Notes under the pieces: generated by a model
The model's input: only the letters and a program-made list of their open reading frames with translations
The model's database searches: none
What the model was told of the DNA's origin: nothing
Shown here: piece after piece, positions 27,032 through 39,000 of the stretch
How the letters are laid out: every line of letters starts with the position of its first letter
Position numbering within the stretch: the stretch's first letter is position 1
Translations under genes and position numbers: made by a program
Assembly: GCF_002443255.2 (NCBI RefSeq)
Contig: NW_019211454.1
Location: forward strand, 35,198,061 to 35,262,060
Length of the DNA: 64,000 nucleotides
Source of the DNA: Varroa destructor
Lineage: Eukaryota > Arthropoda > Arachnida > Mesostigmata > Varroidae
Reading direction: 5' to 3'

Positions 27032-30000
27032 CTGAAAGTGAGTGCGACGCCCAAAGCAGAACGATAGATCGGCCTAAAGCAACCATATGACTTATGAGGG
27101 TGTCACGATTTAGGCACACACGAACATGTGAAAGGAAAACGAAAAAGAATAAGGCAGCAGACAAATCCTAAAAAGTCTGATGACACCATCATGCAGTAGT
27201 TATTACTTTTTTTTTGAGACTTGCTGAGGCAGCCAGAAGGGAGGCGACGATTCCTCAAATTGGCATCATGTAGCAACCGAACGGAGCGTCGTGGCCTAAC
27301 GATGCTCTATAAAGCATAATCGGTCCAACATTTTGTTTCAGAAAACGAAGTATCAATTACTCACAAAGAACCCAAGGTGCGGGTTAGTCTGCACTCTGCG
27401 ATTCTTGTCCGCCGAAATTTTCGCATAAGGCCGTACCGCCATTTAGAGGTGCTCCTAGCTTTTGTCCGAGGCAAAGGCCTTTTTGGGCTTTGTGGACGTG
27501 GTTGGGTTTCGCTGCCTTCACCTTTTTTCTCCAGTGTTTTTCTAACGTCGCTTTATCGAAACTTCCAAAAGAACTACTATCCCGCACTAGCTGAACGCGA
27601 ATATGCAGAACACCCTTACCGAAACGTTGTTGAAGAATAGCGACATCTTTACAAATTCGTCAAGTCTATATTGAGCTCTTGACCGATGCTTCGATTATGC
27701 TGCTTTCGCTTGCGCCAGACGACGACGAACCCATCAAGATAGTTGTCGTTCGGCACGTTTTAATCATCTGAAGACTCGCGCGCCAGTTAGGGACACAGGT
27801 TCCTTTCTCAAAATGGCGCCCCTAGAAATCTTAGGACCTCGACGTCTAGGTTTCTTCGGGAGTGTGTAGCGTGGATTAGAATAACACGCCATTAAGTATA
27901 CGCTGACATGATTAGCTCTAGTTTATTGCCAAATGCTTTCAAGATTGAGTTGTGTAAGAACGATCCGTGGATTGAAAACAAAACCTTCAAAGAACCTATT
28001 GTCGATCCTCTTAAGATATATATTTCCACTATTCGACAGTGGCAATCTACGGTTAAAAAAGCGTCTACATATATAATAGAAACAAGCAATTTATTAGTGG
28101 ATACGTTCCCTTGTTGCGTCCGCCATACTGAATCTACCTTGCTCAGTTCGTTCGAACTGAACTTGAATGTACAAAGCTATTTTGGTTAGCTCTACTCTAC
28201 GCCAACTTCCTAGTAACTTTTATAAACTCTATCCACAAGCGCTTTCAAGTGGACGTATAGCATGTGCCCTGATAAGGCGTTCACCTAAAACCTATAGAAT
28301 ACATAAAGGAATCTAAAAATAACTAAAATTAATCATTTTAACGGGATAAATAGCTATAAAATAGTCTAAACGATAGACTCCCATCAACTCTATACTTGGA
28401 CTGGTCATTCGACAGATGGCCAGCGGAATAGACGAGCCCGTTTATAGACATGACGATTGTAAATACGAGCACGGTTCAATCATTCTGGATACGTTTAAAT
28501 CTTGACGCTTAACGTTAGTCATCTTAACGCGTGACGAGAACCGAAGTCAAAGAAGAAAAAAAGCTTTTCCCCCGCAAACTGTGGAAGAGATGTGTTCGTA
28601 GGTAACATCGAGCCGTGATCTCCTTCGATCTGAGCCTATAAAGGCACATAGACATATAAACACACAGAATTCGTCCGCTTAATTGCGTTCGATGGCGAAG
28701 TTGTTTATTTTTCATGAAGAGATTGACGTCCTTGTCTTACTATTTTGTCATTATAACATTTTCGTCTATGGCACGAAAGTACAATAGCCGTCATAATCAT
28801 GATCCGCAGTAGCATTTTAGCAAGCAATTCATCTTTAATTAATATCAATAATATTATTGTTAGTCTAGATATGATAGGCGAAATTTTCTGTTTTTGAGCT
28901 AATAATGGTATTACTATCGTTATTTTTGTTATTTCTACTCTTATTGTCACACAGTTTATATAAGCATAATATTGAACCAGAGAAGAAGCCGTGTAGGTCA
29001 GTAGCTCAACATCCATGTGCTCTGCTGTCGTTTATGCCGAGGTGTTCTGTCGGGCAGGACAGCTCTGGGTGACGGCGAGAATTTTTCTTGCTTGAACCGT
29101 CCGTTCCGCCCGAAAACTCTGCCTCGACAACGGTACACTCCTAAGAAAATTGAACTGGAAAAAATTATTAACGAATGAAAATATTGACTTCCAGCAGGCG
29201 CGGTTTTCATTCTGTGTTTCTACTGCTTCAGCCGGTGCACTTCCTGTTACATGGTTACCAGCCGACGTCGTGTTACGGCCTCTACTCTATACCTTGTCAC
29301 CTGCGTCTCTGCCCGCCCCCCGCCGCCTGATGAAGCTATTAGTGTGAAGTTAGCCTTTTTTTTAGCAAACAGATGAGTTAGTTTTTACAATCAAGTCGCT
29401 TTTTCATACTACTACATAATTTCTAATCGTTGCCCAGATGACATGGTATGTTGCACGTTAATGTTGCTACAATTCTGACTCATGAATCGTTAGGCTGTCG
29501 TCAAAAGTATGATCTTTGCAGAGCGCACTCTGATGCCATTGTATGGCTTTCTTCAACTTCTATTGGCCTATCTAAGATGCTTACATAGATAAGACGATCA
29601 TGCAACAAATGCTTACGTCGCTGCCATCCGATAGCGGTCAGTTACTAATCAGGAAGACGATAATGGTATATGGCCTGGCACGACGCGTTAGATTATGCGC
29701 GTGTCTCACAGGCACATAAGACGATATCGGTTGATTCTGGGAGATGGCGTCCTTATTGTAAAGCCATTGTTATTATTGTTGAGTTAAAAGGTAGTGTTTA
29801 TCGGAAGGTTCGTTGAGAAGGTCTCTAATAACCCATCGAAATGATTTCTAACTAGCAAACCCACATAGCTTCCGATAGCTTTCGGGTGTGGTCCATGAAA
29901 CTGCCGCGTGTCATATCGCTGATCGATCTACTTTACTAGCGAACAAACACTGTTTCGTAGGGCCGTAACAAATCACTTTCGCCAAACGGTACGCTTCGAA

Positions 30001-32047
30001 TCCCCCGATTCGTCCAGGATTTCGTCAGCGAGATGTTAAGGTCCTTCTAGATCAACTCCTCATTGTATGACGGATCACAGGTTCATTTTGTTTGAATTTT
30101 TGTTAGAAGGATTATTTTACGAAATTCAGCGGCTTTGAAAAGCCGGCTTTCTTGAGACTGTTCCTGTTTCCTTTAGCAACTTTTTAGCCATTTCTCTAAA
30201 CAGATATTCATATAAACACAAAGGCTGTACAATGGATATTTTCTGATAACAACAGGTTATAGGGCGCTCTCCGCTATTAAATGTCGGCAGGCTTGTAGGT
30301 TGGCCTATTTGGTAACGGGTAAATATATAAAATATCATGCAGCGTAGGCAAAACAGTTAAGAAAATGATGGCAGGACATTCGGGCATATTTGTTTTGGCA
30401 TCATATGGTTACCATTCGATGTCTTCACCGTTGTAACAATCGGCACAACAACACTTGCTTTTCATTCAGTCGCCGCGCTTCCCACCAGTCAAACTGTCGT
30501 TGTCTCCCAAACAACTGATATTAGTACTTCGTACTCCAGATCGAGCGGTCTTCTTAAAATGTCGACCTAATTTCGCGCTTTCCGTTCTTTTTGCTGTTAT
30601 ATTTACTACTTGCGCACGTTTTTCATACTTTGGTAGGCAGATCGATGGCCAACTGTGTGCACAGGCATAGTCTTTTTATTTTTTTTTCTCTTTACTAGGC
30701 CACACCGATGACTCAAACGTTTACAGCGTCTAGCCGAAAAAGCTATACCCAAAGAGAGTCAGTATTCGTATTAGTAGCACGCCCTACGCACACAATCTAC
30801 GCGTTTAGCTAACGCGTAGATTCCGAAACTCGTCAGTGGCACGACAGCCGAGCTCCCTCTGATGCACGTTCAACAATAACTTGCCATTTATCCATACAAC
30901 GTTAGTAACTACTTTTCATTAGTTATGTTGTTGTAATAGTAGAGGTAGGGGCATTATATCGGCCACACAAGTTCCATCACAGATCGTTACAACCCGTTGT
31001 AGCAGAAATAACGCCTCTGGTACGATTTCCTCATCGTGTACATAATTTGTCTGTGCAGTAATTTTGTTAATATATTTCCACGAAAGATTTAACCAATGAC
31101 TTGCGAATCATGCTTACTCTATCTGTTGATGACCATTGCCTGCTTGCACATTGTATTGCCTTAGGTAAGGGTGAAGTCCATCCGTTGTTACAATGGGATA
31201 ATTAGTGAAGACGAGCATAGTAAATCCCATTGAAAAAAACAAATTAATCTATAGATGACAAATGCTCCGTCTTAGTTATTAGCCACATTCAATTGCTCAA
31301 GGTTTATTTTCTACTTTTCATACAATTCACTCTGGATAGTTGTGACGATACCGGACAGCGGTGATGGAAATTCATATCGACACTGCAGAAGCTAAACAAT
31401 AAAAAAGCACGTAGCCGCTCAATAAACTCAGCGTTCGTAGAAACGGTAGGGCCTCCTGTAGTTACGGCTGCGTAAAAATTATACTGTTCAGAGGAGCAGT
31501 GGTGGATGTCGTTGGTTGTTTGCCAAGCAGGTCTATCGCGCAGACCCTTCTGCTCTTTCGTTAACGACGATATACAATCTCCAGCAGATGAAATTATTGC
31601 TACTCTTCGCTGCCGGGGCAAGTTCTGCCCTACAGCGAACTCCTTACAAAGGACTACGTTTGTAGCACCGCGCACCCGGATACGCCCTCCCTACTACATC
31701 GTACATAGGCAAAAAAAAAAAGTCTAAAACAGATAATTTTATTATTAACCACAATTTTACACTAATTACTCAACGTAACGATCACTACATATATTATCAA
31801 TGCAGACGTGTATGTGATAGATACAAAACTAGCTAGCAAAATAAATCGTTATACTGTGTGATTTTTGTTTTATTTAAAGAAAGAAAAAAACACGCATAGG
31901 CGCTTTGGATCGCTCTACCAACATCGCTGCACGTGTTCAATCATGTGTCTGTGCGTCACGTTACAATGACGACAATTGAAGCTTTTTGCGGCCTTTACTA
32001 TTAACCCTGAACCGTCAACATCTGAGTTCTTCAACAAATTTAGCTTA
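27032..32047. other. Stretch without a recognisable gene
   Basis: Open frames of 60-123 codons occur on both strands, for example 27377-27640 (+), 27908-28189 (+) and 31304-31675 (-). None shows a family motif, and none could be tied to a splice-consistent gene model. The segment lies downstream of the 3' end of dlg5. Confidence 0.45.
30794..30822. repeat. 12-bp perfect inverted repeat
   Basis: AATCTACGCGTT and AACGCGTAGATT pair perfectly around a 5-bp loop, TAGCT. The arms include an ACGCGT (MluI-type) hexamer on each side. Confidence 0.9.
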
Positions 32048-32078
32048 CTCTCCCTCTCCCTCTCCCTCTCTCTCTCTC
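32048..32078. repeat. CT-rich simple repeat
   Basis: CTCTCC units grade into (CT)n. On the strand of dlg5 this is a purine (GA/GGA) run. Confidence 0.9.
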
Positions 32079-32356
32079 GGTTCTGGACGAGTCGTCGCTG
32101 TTGTCAGTCTGCAGTGGTCGTGTAGATCATCGTCATCATTGGGTTGTTAATCTACATTGGACGACTATCTATCTGACAGCCCGAAGAGAAGCGGTACTTT
32201 GAAATGAACGCCAACAAAACGAATATACGTTCGGTAATATTGGAACTACTATTGTTATATAACAGTACTATAACTTGTTTCACTAGTGTTAGTTCACGTT
32301 AGCCATTTTACGTAATTACAGGGAACGATCGACTAATCGCTCTTCGCAATTCTCTC

Positions 32357-32362
32357 TGTTGT

Positions 32363-32457
<95 letters not shown>

Positions 32458-32465
32458 TTGTTGTT
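32357..32465. repeat. CTG/TTG trinucleotide repeat (CAG/CAA on minus strand)
   Basis: About 36 units of mixed GTT/GCT triplets cover 109 bases. In the minus strand, the strand of dlg5, it reads as CAG/CAA. The glutamine frame is preceded immediately by TAA, so it would not extend an upstream polyglutamine protein without splicing. The repeat begins about 460 bases past the dlg5 stop codon, so it may lie in an extended 3'-UTR or just beyond it. On the plus strand one frame reads as polyleucine and is not regarded as a gene. Confidence 0.95.
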
Positions 32466-32809
32466 AAAGTCGATGTTTTCGTTTGCGTTCTCAGCGAAGC
32501 TGCGTCTGCGGCGAACGCGAACGCCAGATACCTCATTATCAGCAGATACCAGGCCTGTTCCGAAACGATGGCTGTCCTATTCTAGACTTTCTATAGTCGA
32601 TATTAGCGTTACATAGTTGCTATCATTATTCATATATACGTTTATTCTTATCGCCATTATTAACGATAATATAGTTATAATCGCTTGGAGTATCGCTGAC
32701 TTATTGTATAAACAACAATTGCTGTTTTTGCAGCAGCTGTTGCGAAATAAGTATTATTGCTTGGGATACAGGCGTTCGTTTGGTACTGCTGATTTGTTTC
32801 GCTTTGGTT

Positions 32810-32815
32810 TTTATT
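32810..32815 (-). promoter_or_regulatory. Candidate dlg5 polyadenylation signal
   Basis: AATAAA on the minus strand, about 110 bases after the dlg5 stop codon. It is the first canonical hexamer I noticed downstream. Transcript ends are not visible from sequence, so later sites are possible. Confidence 0.4.
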
Positions 32816-32923
32816 TGATTGATTGGTGGTGTCATTTAATAACGCTGGAAGACTGACCACGACCACCCGAACCTTTGGCGCAACTCGTCAGCATATGTCG
32901 TATTGCCAGTGTTTATAGCGAGG

Positions 32924-33033
32924 CTAATATTGCACGCTAGCTGTTGAGATCCAGACCGTTTTATTCTGTTGGTCCTCAACGCACGTCTTCACCTGTGTGC
33001 ACATATACGTGAGATTGTTGCCTTGGATTACGC
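32924..33033 (-). CDS. dlg5: dlg5 exon k (last coding exon)
   Basis: 110 nt, acceptor GACGGACGTTTCAG at 33034-33035 and up. It completes the split glycine and encodes VIQGNNLTYMCTQVKTC, then EDQQNKTVWISTASVQY and TAG at 32924-32926. It aligns with the conserved dlg5 C-terminus (a GVVQGG-like start, an ICTQI-like core and a final EQ-K-LW-like motif). It is too short to stand out as an open frame. Phase and homology together make it secure. Confidence 0.92.
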
Positions 33034-36000
33034 CTGAAACGTCCGTCACGTAAATAGCAAATCATATGGATGCGGAAAATTAACTACAAGCCATAGTTTG
33101 ACTTTACTGTTCATTTTGTTGTTGTTCCTTTATTATATATATATATATANNNNNNNNNNNNNNNNNNNNNNNNNNNNNNNNNNNNNNNNNNNNNNNNNNN
33201 NNNNNNNNNNNNNNNNNNNNNNNNNNNNNNNNNNNNNNNNNNNNNNNNNTATGTATATATCTATATATATATGTCTATATATATATATATATCAGGTGAA
33301 AGGAAAACAAAATGTTTTCAACGCATCTTAGATTCGAAGCTGTATCACTTGGACGAATTTCCATAATATCCGTAACTCTTAATTAATTAATTAACGTTAA
33401 TTTTTGTCTTATAACCTTTTCTATTATTTATCTGGATATTAAGAGAATATACTGTAAGTGATTACTTCCATACTGTCTTCGACCGCTTCGAGCCGAGGAC
33501 GATTTCCGCTTTAGAAAATACATCTTCACACGAATGAAAAATTCAAACGGTACCATAGTTTTGCCTTTCATAAACTTCTGCTATGTGAGATATATATGAA
33601 AAGGGCAAAAAAAAAAACCGTAAAACTAACTAGCATAATACCATTGATAAGGTGTTTGTATTCACTTTCGATTTTGACCGAATGTTCGAACATTTCCTTA
33701 GCGGCTTTCGTAGTCATCTTCTCGGTAAGATAACGGCAATCCTTCACCTCACGAATCTGTTTCGTAGACTTGAACTTGATAAAGATTACAATCGGATAGA
33801 TTTGGCACTTCTTCAAGCGCTCTATGATCACATCTAGGCTTAAGCTCACGTCTAAAAACGCGTGACTCTGCAAAAAAAAATAAAGCAAAATCCATATATA
33901 ACACAAATGAACACTCAGTCACGAATTAGTTCTGAAAATTAACGTTTTTGCGATATCGGTTATTGTGCAGATTACTAATGATCCGAAAAATTTAATTTTT
34001 ACAAATACAAATCTGTTTTATACGGTTTTAGAATTAGCGCAGCTATCGAGAATTTCTAGTTATGTGTATTTGATTGAAGTCTCATTATCGCGAACGTATA
34101 GTATCAGTAAAGCGTACGGACCCGATGATTTAGTCAAACGCCATTGTTAGGGTCGCCCAGCATAACTATGTTTATAATTTTCCCGCAAGCTAAATAGAAA
34201 ATGTCCCTACAGCACTCCAGGCAACAGGCTTCTAGAAAGAATATTGGGGCTTGGAATTGGAGCCTCTACAAACAAGTCGCATAGTCCTGATCAATAGTAG
34301 TGTCGCATTGGAGCAACGTACTAGAGTCCTGTAATCTTCGTACCTGTTCGCAAATTGCTTTAATGGCACTGATAGTGGTGCATTCGAAATGAGAGCCTCT
34401 CCTTTGGAAATCCAGAATTTTGAGCTCGCTAACACCTTTCTCCATAAGGTGCGGTGTTCCGCGCATGGCCTCCGCTAGGCATCGCTGGAACATGTCTGGG
34501 TAGTCCTGTTCTAGCTTCTCCATCACGGCGTCGTTTAGCGGCCCAATCAGAATTACAGGCCGAAAGCTCGTATCTGCAATGAAAACCACAATCATTCCTG
34601 CAATTGGTCTCACTTCTCTATTCCTATGAATACAATATACGGATGCGTATATCTTCGTGCTCTCTAGAACTTACAGCAAAGTTTCTCGACCCGTTGGTAA
34701 GTCGGCGGAGGGAGCAGCTCATCGGCAGCGAGCATCGACGCTGCCGAGCCGGCGGAGTAACTTGAAGAGTTAATTGATGCGTCAGAGTAGGCCGCGATCT
34801 CGCGGGTGCTTGCGTTCTTCGAGCGGCGCCGAAAGAAGCTGCGACGGGCTGAACCTCTTCTTCCGGCTTCATCCGCCGCCATGTCGAGCAGGGAGCGTCT
34901 CAGTACCAACTCTTCCTCGGCTTTGTAGCGCGACGGAATGAATCCGCATCGCGACTTTCGTCCTTCCTGGTCGACCAACCAGGCACGCCACAGACCGTTG
35001 ACGCCTGCCCCCGCAACAAGACCAAAACGACACACGCGCACAGGGTAGAAGAAGCAATAGAAAACAATGGCGACTACCATCTATAACAATATATTGGGCC
35101 GAGTATCAGGGCTTAAATGCTGTTTTCGTGTATCATCCCGTAATGTATAATAGAAGAATAATCTTTTTCCTTCTGGATGCTCTTCCTTTAATCAAATATC
35201 TTTTCCCAACCCACCTTTATACATGGTGTTATCGACAAAGAATACGTCGTCTTTCTTGATGGGTAGAGATCCATCAGTGGCAGGCCGGTCGAAAAGAGCG
35301 CGAACATAAAACGCATCGCCGCTGCCATACTCCTGAATTTCCATGTACCTCTCCATGTTCTCCTGAACAAGCACCTTCAATTGTGCGCTCTCGCCCGTCG
35401 GCTTAGCTAACTCCGAGGCTGCGTCTTCCGCAGTGAAATTACGTAGATCGATCCCGTTGTACTCAAGAATCTGATCGCCGGGTCGCAGGCCAGTGGCCGC
35501 GGGCGAGTCCGGCTCTACCGAGTGAACGAATATACCGACAGCATTGCCGCCCAGCAGAGTGATGCCGAGGTTCGAGCTGCTGGGTTTGTTCAGCACAACG
35601 ACACGGGGCTCTGTTGGCTTTGACGAATCGCACCGAACACCGCCTTTGCTAACGCTACTACCCACGGCTCCAATGCTACTCACAGCAGTGGGTTCGCGTT
35701 TGCTGCCACCGCTATTCCCACTACTAGGCTCACCTCCGCTACCGACCATTTTTGTATGGGAATGGCCGTGTGCCTGCAGCGGTTGAGGCAGGTACACGGT
35801 GCCTCCAACGCCTCCTCCTACACTTTTATGACTGCTTCGGGTCAACGTTGAGTTCCCACCCGCCGACGATAGATCGTCATTCGAACGGCTTCGAGCTTCC
35901 CGCGCGTCGACGCATACACTGGGCCCAGCGGCTCCCGGGCTGCGGTGGCGTTTTGTGACACTACTGCTGCCGTTGCCACTTCCACTAACGACGACGACAC

Positions 36001-39000
36001 CACCAGTGGCCATGGTCACGTTAGGGCCACTGCCCGCTGTCCCCGATTGACTCTGTCGGTACTGGGTCTTTGGCGAGGCGTGCGGTGTATCCGGCGGACT
36101 TTCGCTCGCACTGCTGCTTGCTCCCCCGGGCGTAGAGCAACCCTCCCGATATTTGTCAGGGTTAAATTGCACCAGCATAGTCATACTATCTCGACATTGC
36201 CGTAGAACGTTAGCTGCCAATTGATAAGTGGCATTCCGCATGTTAATGCCGCACACTTCCAAGAGTTGGTCACCGATCTGTAGGCCAGCTTTTTCCGCTA
36301 ACGAATTCTCAGTCACTGACGACACAAAGATGCTTTGCCCCGCGCCGCCCTTGATTTGGATTCCCAGGGGTTCTTTGCTCTTTTCGATTATGATTCTGCA
36401 ATGTTAAACAGACACACCCGATAAAACCTATGAAGTAACGCGATGATTACTAATAACGAATATTAACTATACCCATGGCACACAATAAATTCGAGGAGAA
36501 CACTTTTAGCACGAGACAAACATACTGAACTCACATTGGCTAGTATAAGGAAAGGTATCGCTGGAGGCATATTTAAACAAGTAGGAGGTGGGTAGGGATG
36601 TAATAATGACAGAGATAGCACAGCTTTGTTATTAAAGACTAGTTATAATGATGCATATTTCATTAAGCTTAACCTAGAGGCACGTTTTTCATTGTTATAC
36701 CGGAAATACTCTCAGGCATAAATACCGACACATAAATATACAGAGAGGCACACACGTTGGCGCCGCCAATTGGATTTTCGCAGGCCCAAAGGCAAAAGAG
36801 GTGCTCAGACTTTAACTAATGATGTGACCCTGCTTTGAATCAAGAAAGTAAAGACGGGCACGTCAGTTATCAAGAGACACAGCCATTTAATGCAGTTGTC
36901 CACGCGATTATAATAATCATCCGATATCTTACTGATCATTCTACTGGTGCCGCTCTTGTAGTGTATGCGAGGAAGCGGCTTTTGTTTAAATTTTCAGAGT
37001 AAATTATATGCTGCTTCCCGCTTTGGTTCTCATACTTAGGGTAATATATCTGTACGCTTTAGAGGTTTATGAGGCTTATCTACGCGGCGCCTTCCATTAT
37101 CACTTCAGTGTTTTATCAGCTAAGTGACAATTTGCTCAGAGCCGACGCGCTTAGAAAAGAATTTATGACGAAGTTATGATGAACGTACGTACTTACAAGT
37201 ACGTATGTTCATCATAACGAGCAATGTTATAAGTCAAAGCGGCAAGTATAAAGAATAGCTTTCCATAGACTCTAACGTGTATCTTTTTTTGGCCACGTGT
37301 CCCCGCAACAATTGCAAATTTGGTAGATATTCAACTACAAAATTCGCTTATTTTTTCATGTTTTACATAGTAACCACTAAATCGAATATTGGAATATGTT
37401 CCGTTTTTGCTATGCAGTCGAAAATGATGGCTTCCAGAGAAAAGATCTGAGTAGTTCTGGGAAACATCGATACTTTTCTATTTTTTTGCGCAATCGACCT
37501 TGTCAAAGGAATAATATTTTATGATATATTGATAAGGAAAACTTGTTTCAGCTTCAGGTAGCGGAATAAGACCATGCTAATGAGTATAGTGTAGTGATTA
37601 TTTAAGTGCAGCAGAGGCGCGAAAAGACTGGTGCAGGCAAACGGAGCAACTATCGTAGGACCACAAGGAGGCACCGCGGTGAGCTCGGGTTCAAGTCAAG
37701 CAGGCTTGAACCAACTGTAGCTTTACCTGAGAAAAATAGCTAACAGACCTTGATGAGTATGTTGATGAATTATGCACGAGAAAGGGACAGTTAATGCGTG
37801 CAGTTATAGAACAGGTAAAACCAAATACATATGGGCATACGTGAGGCTGCTTATTGGCGCACAAGTAACCAAAACAAACATTCTAAGCGTTACAGTTGCC
37901 CGCCTTCTAATGCATTAGAAGCTTGACCTCGGCCAGTACGGACAAACACGTCAATTTTATGATTCGAACCCTAGGTTCATACTGCCCTTAACCGTCGTGG
38001 GCGCATAAGTTGCCACTGTATTATAGTGAAGACAAATTATGCTATGATAACGTGTAATACTATTATATCTTACCTTCGTGTGTCGCCTGCTTTGGGCTTT
38101 CGGTTCTTCGGATTGAGCTCAATGTCTCCTCCTGATGAGTTGATAAGCTCGACAGTCAGCGCCGGCTGCAGTGGTGAGGCAGGTCGATGTTGATGTTCTC
38201 GGTCAATGCTGCCCGTTGACACCCGTCCCGCAGACGAGCTCACACTGGGAGTTGACGGAATCCTGATGCGTTGCTGTCGCTTGGGGAACGTGGCAAGACC
38301 GGCAATTGACACTCCAACATCGGCCGTTGTCGGCGCCCCTCCACCAATGCCGGTGCCTCCGACTCCGCCACTCGCATGCATCACGCTCATATGCGCGCCA
38401 TGCACATGAGCATGAGTTCCGCCGAGCGCTCCGTGATCGGCGTGCAACGGCGGAATAGGAGGGACGTGCGGACCCGGGTACGGCGCTCCGTGAAAGTGGC
38501 CAAACTCGATTCCATACGTCGGACTGTATGACGTCTGGTAGGCAGCCAGCGACGAAGGACATGGCGACGGCGTATAACTACCCCCTACAATTGCCGCCAA
38601 CATTTATAGTCGTCGAATATTTGTAACAAACGGTCAAACACAGAAAAAAAAAGCAAAATCAACATGCAGGTTAGTATGGCTTATACCACAGGAAGCGTGT
38701 ACGGTTCCAGTCCACAGCTTTTCGTAAATATATTTTTTAAATGATTATTTAGAAAATAATTAGGGCTAGTCTTTTAGCACGTCATAAAACAACTTTGGCA
38801 TTATGCATACATAGCACAGTGTCAGCATGGGACAAATAAACAGAAAACTCTAGACTGTTTTTTTACACAGCTCCCAGCTGCACCAAAGACACATTTTGGT
38901 CTACCTCTAGTTCACGGAAGCATCTAAAAATAGAACTACCAAAAAAAGAGGATTACTACTAACTTCAATCTTTGTCGCTCCTTTCATCCCTTAATGCGAT

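Noticed and set aside
31304..31675. 123-codon minus frame downstream of dlg5
   Set aside because: Considered as a possible dlg5 terminal exon before the true last exon at 32924-33033 was found. It shows no GUK similarity.
32359..32616. Plus-strand frame starting with a long leucine tract
   Set aside because: Product of the CTG/TTG repeat. The remainder has no motif.
33098..33331. Plus-strand frame across the N gap
   Set aside because: Half of it is unknown bases and the rest is TA repeat.
33420..33560. Minus-strand reading ending SKTVWK before a stop
   Set aside because: Superficially like the dlg5 C-terminus, but it lacks the preceding conserved residues. The exon at 32924-33033 fits far better in sequence and phase.
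37688..37715. GGTTCAAGTC resembling a tRNA B box
   Set aside because: The T-stem does not pair. The motif is instead half of a small inverted repeat (GGTTCAAG and CTTGAACC).
37961..37990. Minus-strand GGTTCGAATC resembling a tRNA B box
   Set aside because: No A box and no acceptor or T stems could be formed around it.
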